Assembly: GCF_000299035.1 (NCBI RefSeq)
Contig: NZ_JH921521.1
Span: forward strand, 88,647 to 152,646
Reading direction: 5' to 3'
Source: Bacillus bingmayongensis
GTDB lineage: Bacteria > Bacillota > Bacilli > Bacillales > Bacillaceae_G
Length of the DNA: 64,000 nucleotides
Position 1 is the first letter of the stretch. Each line of letters begins with the position of its first letter. Below the pieces are notes generated by a model that was not told the origin of the DNA, did no database searches, and saw nothing but the letters and a program-made list of their open reading frames with translations. Positions 25,425 through 33,501 of the stretch are shown one piece after another. A program made the translations under genes and the position numbers.

Positions 25425-26633
25425 TCATTCAACAATTTCTACGTTATACCCTTTCTTTTCTATCCCACTTAATACTTCTTCAATATGATTTTTATCTTTT
25501 GTTTCTAATGATAAATGGAGCTGTGCATACCCTGGAAACACTTTTGTTCCAATTCTCTCTAAATGAATATGTAATACGTTCGCCTCAAAACTTGTTACAA
25601 TTTCGAGTAAGTGTTGCAAATGTCCTGGTTTATCTTTAATCATTGTTGCGATATGAACAAATCGGCCAGCTTCAACCATCCCATGTTCAATAATACGAGT
25701 AATGAAGTTAACATCAACATTTCCACCACTTAAAATCGACACAACTTTTTTCTCTTTCACAGGAATTTTTTGATAGAGTAAAGCAGCTAATGAACTAGCA
25801 CCTGAGCCTTCTACTAATAATTTATTTCTTTCAAGTAGCATTAACATCGTTCTCGCAATTTCCATTTCATCCACACAAAAAATATCATCTACATATCGCT
25901 CTACAAGCTGAAATGTTAAATCACCTGGCCTTTTTACAGCGATACCATCTGCCATAGTTGGGGCCCCATCTACTGTTATCACTTTCTTTTCTTGCAATGA
26001 TTGCTTCATCCCCGGACAAGCAAGCGCTTGTACACCATATATTTTCACCGACGGTTTTTGTTCTTTAATCGCCAGCGCAACACCTGCAATTAAGCCGCCG
26101 CCACCAACTGGACAAATAACAACTTCGACGTCATCAAGCTGCTGCAATATTTCTAAACCTACCGTCCCTTGACCAGAAATTACAGCATCATCATCAAATG
26201 GGTGAACAAACTTCGCACCCGTTTGTTCTTTTAAATCAAGTGCATAAGCTAAAGCATCGTCAAATACATCACCTTGCAATTCCACATGTGCACCATATCG
26301 CTTAGTCGCAAGCACTTTACTGAGCGGTGCACCTTTGGGCATCACAATCGTACAGGGAATATCGAGCATATTACTAGAATAAGCGACTCCTTGTGCGTGA
26401 TTTCCAGCAGATGCTGCAATAACTCCATTTTCTAATTCACCTTTATCAAGAGAAACCATCTTATTATAAGAGCCTCGCACTTTAAAAGAACCCGTCTTTT
26501 GTAAATTTTCAAGTTTTAAATACACTTCATTATGCGATAACTCACTGAATGTACTTGAATAATCCAGCGGTGTCATATGTACAATGCCTTTCATTTTCTC
26601 ATGAGCAGCTATAATATCTTGTAAAGAAATCAT
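25425..26633 (-). CDS. ilvA: Threonine dehydratase (threonine ammonia-lyase) with ACT-like domain
   Basis: This PLP enzyme deaminates threonine to 2-oxobutanoate. Of 402 residues, about 1-320 are the fold II catalytic domain with the PLP lysine K51 in KTGSFKVRG. A SAGNHAQGVAYS loop and the glycine-rich phosphate site VGGGGLIAGVA are also present. A C-terminal ACT-like domain starts near 325 (HIATMIKDKPGHLQHLLEIV). The ATG at 26633 has CGGAGG 8 bases upstream; the frame extends further but without a ribosome site. A single ACT-like domain and short length resemble the 400-residue form, not E. coli IlvA with two. It is not in an ilv operon, so it may be catabolic. Confidence 0.93.
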   Translation of the reverse strand: MISLQDIIAAHEKMKGIVHMTPLDYSSTFSELSHNEVYLKLENLQKTGSFKVRGSYNKMVSLDKGELENGVIAASAGNHAQGVAYSSNMLDIPCTIVMPKGAPLSKVLATKRYGAHVELQGDVFDDALAYALDLKEQTGAKFVHPFDDDAVISGQGTVGLEILQQLDDVEVVICPVGGGGLIAGVALAIKEQKPSVKIYGVQALACPGMKQSLQEKKVITVDGAPTMADGIAVKRPGDLTFQLVERYVDDIFCVDEMEIARTMLMLLERNKLLVEGSGASSLAALLYQKIPVKEKKVVSILSGGNVDVNFITRIIEHGMVEAGRFVHIATMIKDKPGHLQHLLEIVTSFEANVLHIHLERIGTKVFPGYAQLHLSLETKDKNHIEEVLSGIEKKGYNVEIVE

Positions 26634-26952
26634 GTTGTCGCCTCCGAAACGGATATATTCATACATGTTAGTTTGAGCCGCACCAATGTTTTTATGCTGA
26701 AAAGTATAACTTTTATCCCTGGGAATTTCTTCACCCTCCATTGATTATTGCCCCTCATCAATCATACTTTTTGCTGTCCCCAAATAACGAGATCACTCTT
26801 TTTCCAAAATTGAGCGTATGGATTTTCCAATCCCATTTTAAGAGTAGTATCTATCACCAATCATCCTTTTCCTACAAAAAAAACTCAAATCCCTATTTTT
26901 ACCTTTCCATACCCATTAAAACTCGTCATTGAAATACAAACTATTACTAAAT

Positions 26953-27000
26953 AAAAAAGGGGAGGCGGCTTATTTCTATTTAAGCTGCCTCCCCTTTTTT
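26953..27000 (-). terminator. Strong terminator after thiE
   Basis: AAAAAAGGGGAGGCGGCTTA pairs with TAAGCTGCCTCCCCTTTTTT around a short loop. On the minus strand it sits immediately at the thiE stop. Confidence 0.92.
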
Positions 27001-27652
27001 ATTTATTTACTTGTTCTATAAGTTTTTTTGTACTTTCATAAGGTGAATCTGCTAAACTTATCGCTGAAATAATGGAAACTCCATCTGCCCCCGCTCCTAT
27101 AACAGAAGCAGCATTTTCAACTGTAATTCCTCCAATTCCAACAATCGGGACTGTAATCCCCGCCTTTCTAAAATGACGCAGACCTTTCGTTCCTTGTACT
27201 GCTTTTGTATCCTTTTTCGTGCTCGTTGGAAAGATAGGTCCTACTCCTAGATAATCCGCCCCATTTGCAATTGCAAAATGTGCTTCCTCTACCGTATGAG
27301 CAGATACTCCGACAATTTTATCTCCCATTTTTTCACGAACTGATGTAATTCCTTCGTCATCTTGCCCGACATGAACACCATCTGCATCTAATTCAATTGC
27401 TAATTCCACATCATCATTTACGATAAATGGAACATTATATTCTTTACAAAGCGCTTGTAGCTGCTTAGCAAAATGCAACCTGTTCTCTCCAGTTAAAGCT
27501 CCTTCTCCCTTTTCACGAAATTGAAAAAGTGTCACTCCGCCATCTAGTGCTTCTTTCATTACTTGTAATGGGTCCTTTTGGCAGTTATTACTTCCCATAA
27601 TAAAATATACTTGCAATAATTTGGACATTTGTTGTTTATCAATACGCGCCAT
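26999..27652 (-). CDS. thiE: Thiamine-phosphate synthase
   Basis: ThiE joins HMP-pyrophosphate and thiazole phosphate to give thiamine monophosphate. The 217 residues form a TIM barrel with [14 protein letters not shown], the diphosphate-binding [50 protein letters not shown] and VGIGGI. The start is the ATG at 27652, because GGGGGTGAG sits 7 bases upstream; the GTG three codons earlier overlaps that site. It is 15 bases downstream of thiM in a TPP-controlled thiM-thiE operon for thiazole salvage. Confidence 0.96.
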   Translation of the reverse strand: MARIDKQQMSKLLQVYFIMGSNNCQKDPLQVMKEALDGGVTLFQFREKGEGALTGENRLHFAKQLQALCKEYNVPFIVNDDVELAIELDADGVHVGQDDEGITSVREKMGDKIVGVSAHTVEEAHFAIANGADYLGVGPIFPTSTKKDTKAVQGTKGLRHFRKAGITVPIVGIGGITVENAASVIGAGADGVSIISAISLADSPYESTKKLIEQVNK

Positions 27653-27667
27653 GTCTCTCACCCCCTC

Positions 27668-28477
27668 TTACTGCACCTCTTGGAGATTTCCATATTGCTC
27701 GATATCATTCGCAGTAGTGTTTGCTAGCTGATTCAAAAATTCAATTTGGAAACTTCCTGGTCCTAATTCTACTGTTTTAACAGCAGCTATTTCTGCTGCC
27801 ACGCCATAAAATGTTAATGCAGCAACTGCTGCTTTTACATAATCTTTTTCAACTGCTGCAAATGCTCCCATTACAGAAGTTAATAGACAGCCTGTTCCTG
27901 TGACTTTCGTTAAAATCTGATGACCATTACGAACGATAACAGTTCGCTCACCATCTGTCACAACGTCTTCTTTTCCGGTAATCACCGTAACTGTATCTAG
28001 TTCATCTGCCGCTTGTTTCGCAATTCCTACAACATCACCGTTTCCGATTCCAGCATCGACACCTTTAATTTCCCATTTCTCATTAATTACATTAGCAATT
28101 TCCGCTGCATTTCCGCGAATCATTGCTAAATCCACTTCACTTGGAATGTACCTTGCAACTTCTGTTCGATAAGAAGTTGCGCCTGCACCAACTGGATCAA
28201 ACAATACTGGTACATGATTCGTATTCGCTGATTTACCAGCAAGTAACATTGCTTCTACCTCTTCAGGACGAAGTGTACCCATGTTTAAAACAAGTGCTCC
28301 AGCAATACTAGCCATTTCCGCTACTTCTTCTTTTGCATATGCCATAACAGGTGAGGCCCCTAATGCAAGTAAGCCATTCGCTGTAAAATTTGTCACAACA
28401 ACATTTGTAATATTATGCACAAGTGGATTAGATTCTCTTACTTTCTCCACTACTTTTTTGATTTCTTGTATATTCAT
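27668..28477 (-). CDS. thiM: Hydroxyethylthiazole kinase
   Basis: ThiM phosphorylates 5-(2-hydroxyethyl)-4-methylthiazole in the salvage branch of thiamine synthesis. The 269-residue ribokinase-like protein shows [51 protein letters not shown] and the anion-hole and catalytic motif [21 protein letters not shown] overlaps the first ATG (28486), so the second at 28477 is used. It is first gene after the TPP riboswitch and is followed by thiE. Confidence 0.96.
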   Translation of the reverse strand: MNIQEIKKVVEKVRESNPLVHNITNVVVTNFTANGLLALGASPVMAYAKEEVAEMASIAGALVLNMGTLRPEEVEAMLLAGKSANTNHVPVLFDPVGAGATSYRTEVARYIPSEVDLAMIRGNAAEIANVINEKWEIKGVDAGIGNGDVVGIAKQAADELDTVTVITGKEDVVTDGERTVIVRNGHQILTKVTGTGCLLTSVMGAFAAVEKDYVKAAVAALTFYGVAAEIAAVKTVELGPGSFQIEFLNQLANTTANDIEQYGNLQEVQ

Positions 28478-28511
28478 TCTTTTCATCTCCTAACTTAATA
28501 GTGGGAGATAC

Positions 28512-28650
28512 ACAAAAAGACACTTCGCGTATGCAAAGTGCCTGAACATGTGCTTTTACACTCTCCCTACGCTGGCATTATCCAACAGGTTCAAATGGTC
28601 AACGACAGATTAGCCGTACTCTCAGTTTGCATCCGCAAACTCCCATGTGT
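28512..28650 (-). promoter_or_regulatory. TPP riboswitch with terminator (thiM-thiE)
   Basis: The minus strand carries CACATGGGAGTTTGCG, CAAACTGAGAGTACGG, GAACCTGTTGGATAATGCCA and GCGTAGGGAGAGTG (aptamer about 28558-28650). A terminator stem (GGCACTTTGCATACGCGAAGTG) with a TCTTTTTG tail follows at 28512-28542. Confidence 0.95.
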
Positions 28651-28831
28651 TTTCTTATTCATCTACTTCAGAGTCTACTCTTATTCTAGTAAAATAACAA
28701 GTTCTTTACTCTATCATATATAAATCCAAGTTGATTTTCCAACATATAAATTGCGGCTATGAAAAATAAAAAGAGACTTCCTCTCATTTTCTCCTTCTGT
28801 TTTCACATGGCATGGGGCTAAAAAAGGAACT

Positions 28832-28893
28832 GACCGCTTCTATCCACCGGCGGATTCTCTCTACCACCTAAAAGGAATGGTTTTATGTCGGTC
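28832..28893. other. Unidentified structured element (three-way-junction-like)
   Basis: GACCG (28832) pairs with CGGTC (28889-28893). Inside are ATCC/GGAT (28842/28852) around ACCGGC and ACCA/TGGT (28863/28878). This small GC-richer patch stands out in an intergenic region without coding sense. The strand and identity are unknown. Confidence 0.35.
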
Positions 28894-28917
28894 TTTCAAT
28901 CCATATTTATATACAAA

Positions 28918-28952
28918 AACAGTGATAGGAAATGAATCCTATCACTGTTTCT
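28918..28952 (-). terminator. Terminator after yclQ
   Basis: AAACAGTGATAGGA pairs with TCCTATCACTGTTT (14 bp, 6-base loop), 8 bases beyond the yclQ stop. Confidence 0.85.
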
Positions 28953-28959
28953 CATCTTA

Positions 28960-29901
28960 TTATTTTAAGGCTTCAGATACTTCTTTCACCATTGCTGATA
29001 CAGACTCAAGTCCGCCACCAGATAGGTACCAGTAGTTTGCATCTAAATAGATTACATTGTTGTTTTTCGCAGCATTCGTTTTGCTAACAATTTCATTTTC
29101 CACAACTTGTTTTGCAGAAGATTTACCGCCAACAACAGCACCTCTATCGATTACAAATAAGTAATCTGGGTTTTTCTCAAGAATGTATTCAAATGAAATC
29201 TTATTACCATGCGTATCCGCTTTAAGTTCTGTATCCACAGGAGCTACACCAAATACGTCATGAATAATACCAAAGCGAGAATTTGGACCATATGCACTTA
29301 CTTGACCGTCATTTGCTAAGATAATTAAACCTTTTTTATCACTTTTCGTAGCTTTTTCATTTAATGCTTTTATATCTTTTTCAACTGTTGCAATTTCTTT
29401 TTTCGCTTGATCTTCTTTACCGAAGATTTTCGCTAACATTTCTGTGTTTTCTTTAAATGATTTCATATAATCTTTTGTATCTTGTTCTACATAAATTGTT
29501 GGAGCAATTTTTTCAAATTCTTTGTATGAATCAGATTGTCTTCCAGAAATGATAATTAAATCTGGATTAATTTCATTAATTTTTTCAAAGTCTGGCTCTT
29601 TTAAACCACCAACGTTTGTGTATTTTTTATCTTCATATTTAGAAAGGTATTTTGGTACACTCTTTTGTGGTACACCAGTTACTTCAACACCTAATTTATC
29701 TAATGTATCTAATGAACCAAAGTCAAATACGACAACTTTTTTCGGGTTTGTTTTAACTTTTGTTTCTCCTAATTTATGCTTAATCGTAATTTCTTTACTT
29801 TCACTTGCTTCTGTTTTTTTATCAGAAGAAGCGTTGTTGCTACAAGCTACAGCTACAATTGCAAGCATGAAAGTTAATAATAGCATTGCTAATTTTTTCA
29901 C
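28960..29901 (-). CDS. yclQ: Siderophore-binding lipoprotein (YclQ/FatB-like)
   Basis: The product has 313 residues. The lipoprotein signal ends in VAVACSNN (Cys about 20). The mature protein is a helical-backbone iron-siderophore binder: KVVVFDFGSLDTLDKLGVEVTGVP, EKINEINPDLIIISGRQ and NPDYLFVIDRGAVVGG. The B. subtilis YclQ family binds petrobactin-type catecholates. The start is a GTG at 29901 with GAGG 8 bases upstream. It is the last of four genes (yclN, yclO, yclP, yclQ order), 73 bases after the ATPase gene. The exact siderophore is inferred from family only. Confidence 0.9.
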   Translation of the reverse strand: MKKLAMLLLTFMLAIVAVACSNNASSDKKTEASESKEITIKHKLGETKVKTNPKKVVVFDFGSLDTLDKLGVEVTGVPQKSVPKYLSKYEDKKYTNVGGLKEPDFEKINEINPDLIIISGRQSDSYKEFEKIAPTIYVEQDTKDYMKSFKENTEMLAKIFGKEDQAKKEIATVEKDIKALNEKATKSDKKGLIILANDGQVSAYGPNSRFGIIHDVFGVAPVDTELKADTHGNKISFEYILEKNPDYLFVIDRGAVVGGKSSAKQVVENEIVSKTNAAKNNNVIYLDANYWYLSGGGLESVSAMVKEVSEALK

Positions 29902-29974
29902 TTTAATCACCTCTATAAATTTTTAAAAATTATTTTAAATAGATAGTAAGCTAGTACTACCAAAATAACCCCCA

Positions 29975-30733
29975 CTATGAAAAATAAATACATATATTAT
30001 TTCCGGCAATTTCCTCAATATGAATATTCATATCATAAATATCTTTCAAAACAACCGGATCAATAATTTCATTTGTTGCTCCTTCTTTCATTACTTTTCC
30101 ATCTTTCAAAGCAACGATGCGATCGGAGTAACAAGAAGCAAAGTTAATATCATGAATGACAATAACAATTGTTTTGCCAAGCTCTTCAACTAAGCGTCTC
30201 AGTACTTTCATAATTTGGACAGAATGTTTCATATCTAAATTGTTAAGCGGCTCATCTAGCAAAATGTATTCTGTATTTTGAGCAATGACCATGGCGATAT
30301 ATGCTCTTTGCCGTTGCCCACCACTGAGCTGATCTAAATACTTATATTGAATATCTTCAAGCTCCATATAACGGATTGCTTCTTCAATATGATTCCAATC
30401 TTCCTTTGATAGATTACCTTGTGAATATGGAAATCTTCCAAAGCTAACTAATTCCCGAATTGTAAGTCTTAAATTGATATGATTTGTTTGCTTTAAAATA
30501 GAGATTTTTTTGGCAAGCTCATTACTCTTCCATTCGCCAATTTCTTTATCCTCTATATAGATTTCACCAGCATCTTTTTGTAACAGCCTGCTCATCATAG
30601 AAAGAACTGTACTTTTTCCAGCTCCATTCGGCCCGATAAAGGATGTTATTTTCCCTTTTGCTATTTTAATAGAGACATCCTCAACAACATTTTTATTTCC
30701 ATATTGTTTTGATACATTTCTTACTTCTACCAT
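29975..30733 (-). CDS. yclP: Siderophore ABC transporter ATP-binding protein (YclP-like)
   Basis: The product is a 252-residue FecE/FhuC-type ATPase. Walker A is GPNGAGKST, the Q-loop region KQTNHINLRLT, the signature LSGGQRQRAYIAMVIAQ, and Walker B YILLDEPLNNLD with VIHDINFA. It energises the two adjacent permeases for uptake of an iron-siderophore. Its start overlaps the yclO end by 7 bases. AAAGGAGAGCAAGAC precedes the ATG. Confidence 0.92.
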   Translation of the reverse strand: MVEVRNVSKQYGNKNVVEDVSIKIAKGKITSFIGPNGAGKSTVLSMMSRLLQKDAGEIYIEDKEIGEWKSNELAKKISILKQTNHINLRLTIRELVSFGRFPYSQGNLSKEDWNHIEEAIRYMELEDIQYKYLDQLSGGQRQRAYIAMVIAQNTEYILLDEPLNNLDMKHSVQIMKVLRRLVEELGKTIVIVIHDINFASCYSDRIVALKDGKVMKEGATNEIIDPVVLKDIYDMNIHIEEIAGNNICIYFS

Positions 30734-31698
30734 GTCTTGCTCTCCTTTAATAGAAGATAGATGAAGTATACTCCACCAACAAAATTCACAATAACACTTA
30801 AAGTTGTATTAAATTCAAACAATCTTTCAACAATCAATTGCCCCCCTACTAGGGCAATAATACTAATAAAGATAGAACCTGCTATTAAATATTTGTGCTG
30901 ATATGTACGTAAACATTCACGCGCAACGTTAACTACAAGTAATCCTAAAAATGTAATTGGTCCAACTAGTGCTGTAGAAATAGAAACTAGAATCGCAATT
31001 ACAATTAACAGCTTTTTCACAACTTTATCGTAGTCTACACCTAAATTAATAGCCTCTTCTCTTCCTAGTGATAGTACATCTAATAACTTCAGTTCCTTAT
31101 ACACATATGCAATAACTAATACAATTCCGATAATAGACGTTACAAGTAACTCTGTTTTTACGTTATTTACACTAGCAAACATTTTTCCTTGTACAATTTG
31201 AAACTCATTTGGATCAATGAGCACTTGCATAAAGGAAGATAAACTTTGAAAGAATGTACCAAATATTAACCCAATTAACAATAAGAAGTAAATATTGTTG
31301 CCTTCCCTCTTAAAGAGAAATTTATAAAGAAATAGCGAAAAGACAACCATTAAACTTATGGATATAAGAAAGTTAATATTTGTATTCATCATCGCTATAT
31401 GCTGCGATCCAAACACAAACACAACAAATGTTTGAATAAACATATAGAGTGAATCTAAACCAATGACACTAGGTGTTAAAATACGGTTGTTACTAATCGT
31501 TTGAAAAATCATAGACGAAAACGCAATTGCTCCGCCCGTTATAACCATTGCCAACAATTTCTTCCCTCTTCTTGGCAATGCATAATCTAACGTATTCATA
31601 TTTAAGTTAATAAATAAAAATATCCCAATAGCTACAATTGATAAAATGGCAAGCACTGCCAACATTTTTTTATGATTTGTTTGTTTTCTATGCTGCAT
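30727..31698 (-). CDS. yclO: Siderophore ABC transporter permease (YclO-like)
   Basis: The product has 323 residues and about eight to nine helices of the FecCD permease family. The cytoplasmic loop is visible at SLGREEAINLGVDYDKVVKKLL, followed by GPITFLGLLVVNVARE. It forms a heterodimer with the YclN-like permease. GGAGAAACGC precedes the ATG at 31698, and the first 11 bases overlap the end of the upstream permease gene. Confidence 0.92.
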   Translation of the reverse strand: MQHRKQTNHKKMLAVLAILSIVAIGIFLFINLNMNTLDYALPRRGKKLLAMVITGGAIAFSSMIFQTISNNRILTPSVIGLDSLYMFIQTFVVFVFGSQHIAMMNTNINFLISISLMVVFSLFLYKFLFKREGNNIYFLLLIGLIFGTFFQSLSSFMQVLIDPNEFQIVQGKMFASVNNVKTELLVTSIIGIVLVIAYVYKELKLLDVLSLGREEAINLGVDYDKVVKKLLIVIAILVSISTALVGPITFLGLLVVNVARECLRTYQHKYLIAGSIFISIIALVGGQLIVERLFEFNTTLSVIVNFVGGVYFIYLLLKESKTW

Positions 31699-32641
31699 AT
31701 GCGTTTCTCCTCATCAATAAATAAAGGAAGATTCCGCTTCCGATTACCCCTACTGTAAGACCGATAGAAATCTCGTACGGATAAATCACGATGCGGCCAA
31801 GTATATCGCAAGCAAGTACGAAAACTGCTCCGAGTAAAGCAGTATGAGGTAAACTATTTTTCAAATTATCCCCGCGGTAAATCGAAACAATGTTTGGAAT
31901 AATAAGCCCTAAAAACGGAATCATTCCGACAGTTAAGACAACCAATGCAGAGATTAAAGCGACGATAATGAGACCGATATTTAGCACACGGTTGTAATTC
32001 ATCCCTAAATTCGCTGCAAAATCTTCTCCCATTCCAGCAACGGTAAAACGATTTGCGTATAAAAAGGCAATGATCACAAGCGGGATACTTAAATATAAAA
32101 TTTCATATCTTCCCTTCATAATCATTGAAAAGTCACCTTGTAGCCATGAATTGATATTTTGAATTAAGTCATATTTATAAGCAAAGAATGTTGTAATGGA
32201 ACTAATAATATTTCCAAACATAATCCCAACAAGTGGAATGAAAATTGTATCCTTAAACTTAATTCTCTTCAAAATTTGCATAAATAAAAATGTGCCAGCT
32301 AACGCAAAAATAAATGCTACCAACATTTTTTCAAGTGGGCTTGCTGACGTAAATAGCAACAATGAAACTAAAACGCCTAACTTTGCGCTATCCATCGTCC
32401 CCGCAGTTGTTGGAGATACAAACTTATTTCTGCTCAATTGCTGCATAATTAAGCCACTTATACTTAAACTAATACCGGCTACAATAATACTAATTAAGCG
32501 CGGTAATCTGCTAACAAGTAAAATTTGGAGCTGTCCTTGATCTAAATGTAAAATGTCTGTCGGCTTAATATCTTTTACACCGATAAAAATAGACGCAATT
32601 GATAAAACAATAAGCATGATAAACAAATATCTTTTTTTCAT
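31688..32641 (-). CDS. yclN: Siderophore ABC transporter permease (YclN-like)
   Basis: This is a FecCD-family permease with MQQLSRNKFVSPTTAGTMD, the loop GMGEDFAANLGMNYNRVLNIGL and GMIPFLGLIIPNIVSI. I use the ATG at 32641 (317 residues, matching the B. subtilis YclN start pattern MKxRYLF). An in-frame ATG at 32680 is possible, and neither has a strong ribosome site. It is first in the four-gene iron-siderophore importer operon. Its long 5' region holds an intergenic repeat and, beyond it, Fur-like boxes. Confidence 0.88.
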   Translation of the reverse strand: MKKRYLFIMLIVLSIASIFIGVKDIKPTDILHLDQGQLQILLVSRLPRLISIIVAGISLSISGLIMQQLSRNKFVSPTTAGTMDSAKLGVLVSLLLFTSASPLEKMLVAFIFALAGTFLFMQILKRIKFKDTIFIPLVGIMFGNIISSITTFFAYKYDLIQNINSWLQGDFSMIMKGRYEILYLSIPLVIIAFLYANRFTVAGMGEDFAANLGMNYNRVLNIGLIIVALISALVVLTVGMIPFLGLIIPNIVSIYRGDNLKNSLPHTALLGAVFVLACDILGRIVIYPYEISIGLTVGVIGSGIFLYLLMRRNAYAA

Positions 32642-32754
32642 AATTTCTTCATGGTGCAGATTATGTTCTGTCGCCATCATTTGATTTCAAACAGACTATA
32701 ATCCTATCATTTTATCCCCCTCATCTATACATAGAATGATATAAAACATAAAAT

Positions 32755-32950
32755 GAAACTTTAATCAGTGGGGGTTTTCTCCATCCCCCACTGATTATTA
32801 GTTGAACCAATCGGGCTTTTACGGGCAGTTTATCTTCCACCTAACTTCTTTGCTTTCGCAGAACTTTGAGGTGGGAGTATTACTGCTCGTTAATGCGGGA
32901 TGACTTTCACTAGTAAGTATTTCCTACTACCCGTTCATGCGGGATACAAA
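32755..32950 (+). repeat. B. cereus-group intergenic repeat (bcr-like), long copy
   Basis: The element starts GAAACTTTAATCAGTGGGGG, folds back as CCCCCACTGATTATTAG, then reads AATCGGGCTTTTACGGGCAGT, CTTCCACCTAACTTCTTTGC, TTTCGCAGAACTTTGAGGTGGG and TTACTGCTCGTTAATGCGGGAT. It ends with a second partial CCGTTCATGCGGGATAC. The hairpins (ATCAGTGGGGG/CCCCCACTGAT and CCACCT/AGGTGG) suggest a structured RNA when transcribed. A partial copy lies at 23671 and a decayed one at 52034. Confidence 0.8.
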
Positions 32951-33057
32951 TGATTTTGATTATCAATTAAACTCATACTTTACTATATGTAATAATTGAT
33001 TTTATATCTGACATTTTAGCAATAATCAGACAACCTCCTTTAATGATAATGAAATTC
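32951..33057. promoter_or_regulatory. Two Fur-box-like sites upstream of yclNOPQ
   Basis: TGATTTTGATTATCA (32951-32965) matches 13 of 15 positions of the Bacillus 7-1-7 Fur box TGATAATNATTATCA. TGATAATGAAATTCA (33043-33057) is a weaker match. Both fit iron repression of the importer but are 310-420 bases from its start, beyond the repeat. Confidence 0.55.
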
Positions 33058-33147
33058 ATTTACGATGTCAACGAATACCATTTATTTATATCGCTTTTTT
33101 ATTCATATGAGGAAACCTATCCTGTCTACAAGATTAATAAAAAAACC

Positions 33148-33180
33148 AATTCCCCTTTGAGATAAGGAAAACTGGGCTTT
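33148..33180 (-). terminator. Terminator downstream of the topB remnant
   Basis: On the minus strand CCCAGTTTTCC pairs with GGGGAATTGG (some G-T pairs), followed by TTTTTTTATT. It is placed as the natural end of the decayed gene. Confidence 0.6.
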
Positions 33181-33184
33181 CTTC

Positions 33185-33312
33185 TTATGTTTTTGAACCA
33201 AACTTGAATTTCGCCAACACTTCCGCTAACGCAGGATAACGTGGTTCATCATCTTAATTTTGTTGTTTCATATACTTCACAACATCACGCTTTGATACTT
33301 TTCCACTTTGCA
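33185..33312 (-). pseudogene. Remnant of a topoisomerase III C-terminus
   Basis: On the minus strand the frame reads SGKVSKRDVVKYMKQQN, a stop, then DDEPRYPALAEVLAKFKFG and a final stop. This parallels the extreme C-terminus of the intact neighbour topB (SKADKRYVQKYMKQQQ.., NNALAEALKKLKFD). Everything upstream of this roughly 40-codon tail is gone, replaced at 33311 by a 44-base inverted repeat. It points towards yclN and away from the intact topB, so it derives from a second topB copy, not from a simple tandem duplication. Confidence 0.7.
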
Positions 33313-33354
33313 AAATAATTGTTTTTCCTTTCAAAAAGAAAAACAATTATTTTG
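33311..33354. repeat. Perfect 17-bp inverted repeat at the remnant junction
   Basis: CAAAATAATTGTTTTTC (33311-33327) and its exact complement (33338-33354) flank a 10-base spacer. It lies exactly where homology to topB ends. Confidence 0.75.
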
Positions 33355-33501
33355 TTATATACGAAATACTAAAACTTTCGCACCTTAACTATTTAAAGAT
33401 GTAGAAATTTATAGCAAAAGGTTAGAATCTTCGGCATAACTGAATCCGAAAAGGATCTATGCTATATTTAACTTACGGAAACTTGAAAGGATGTTTTAAA
33501 T

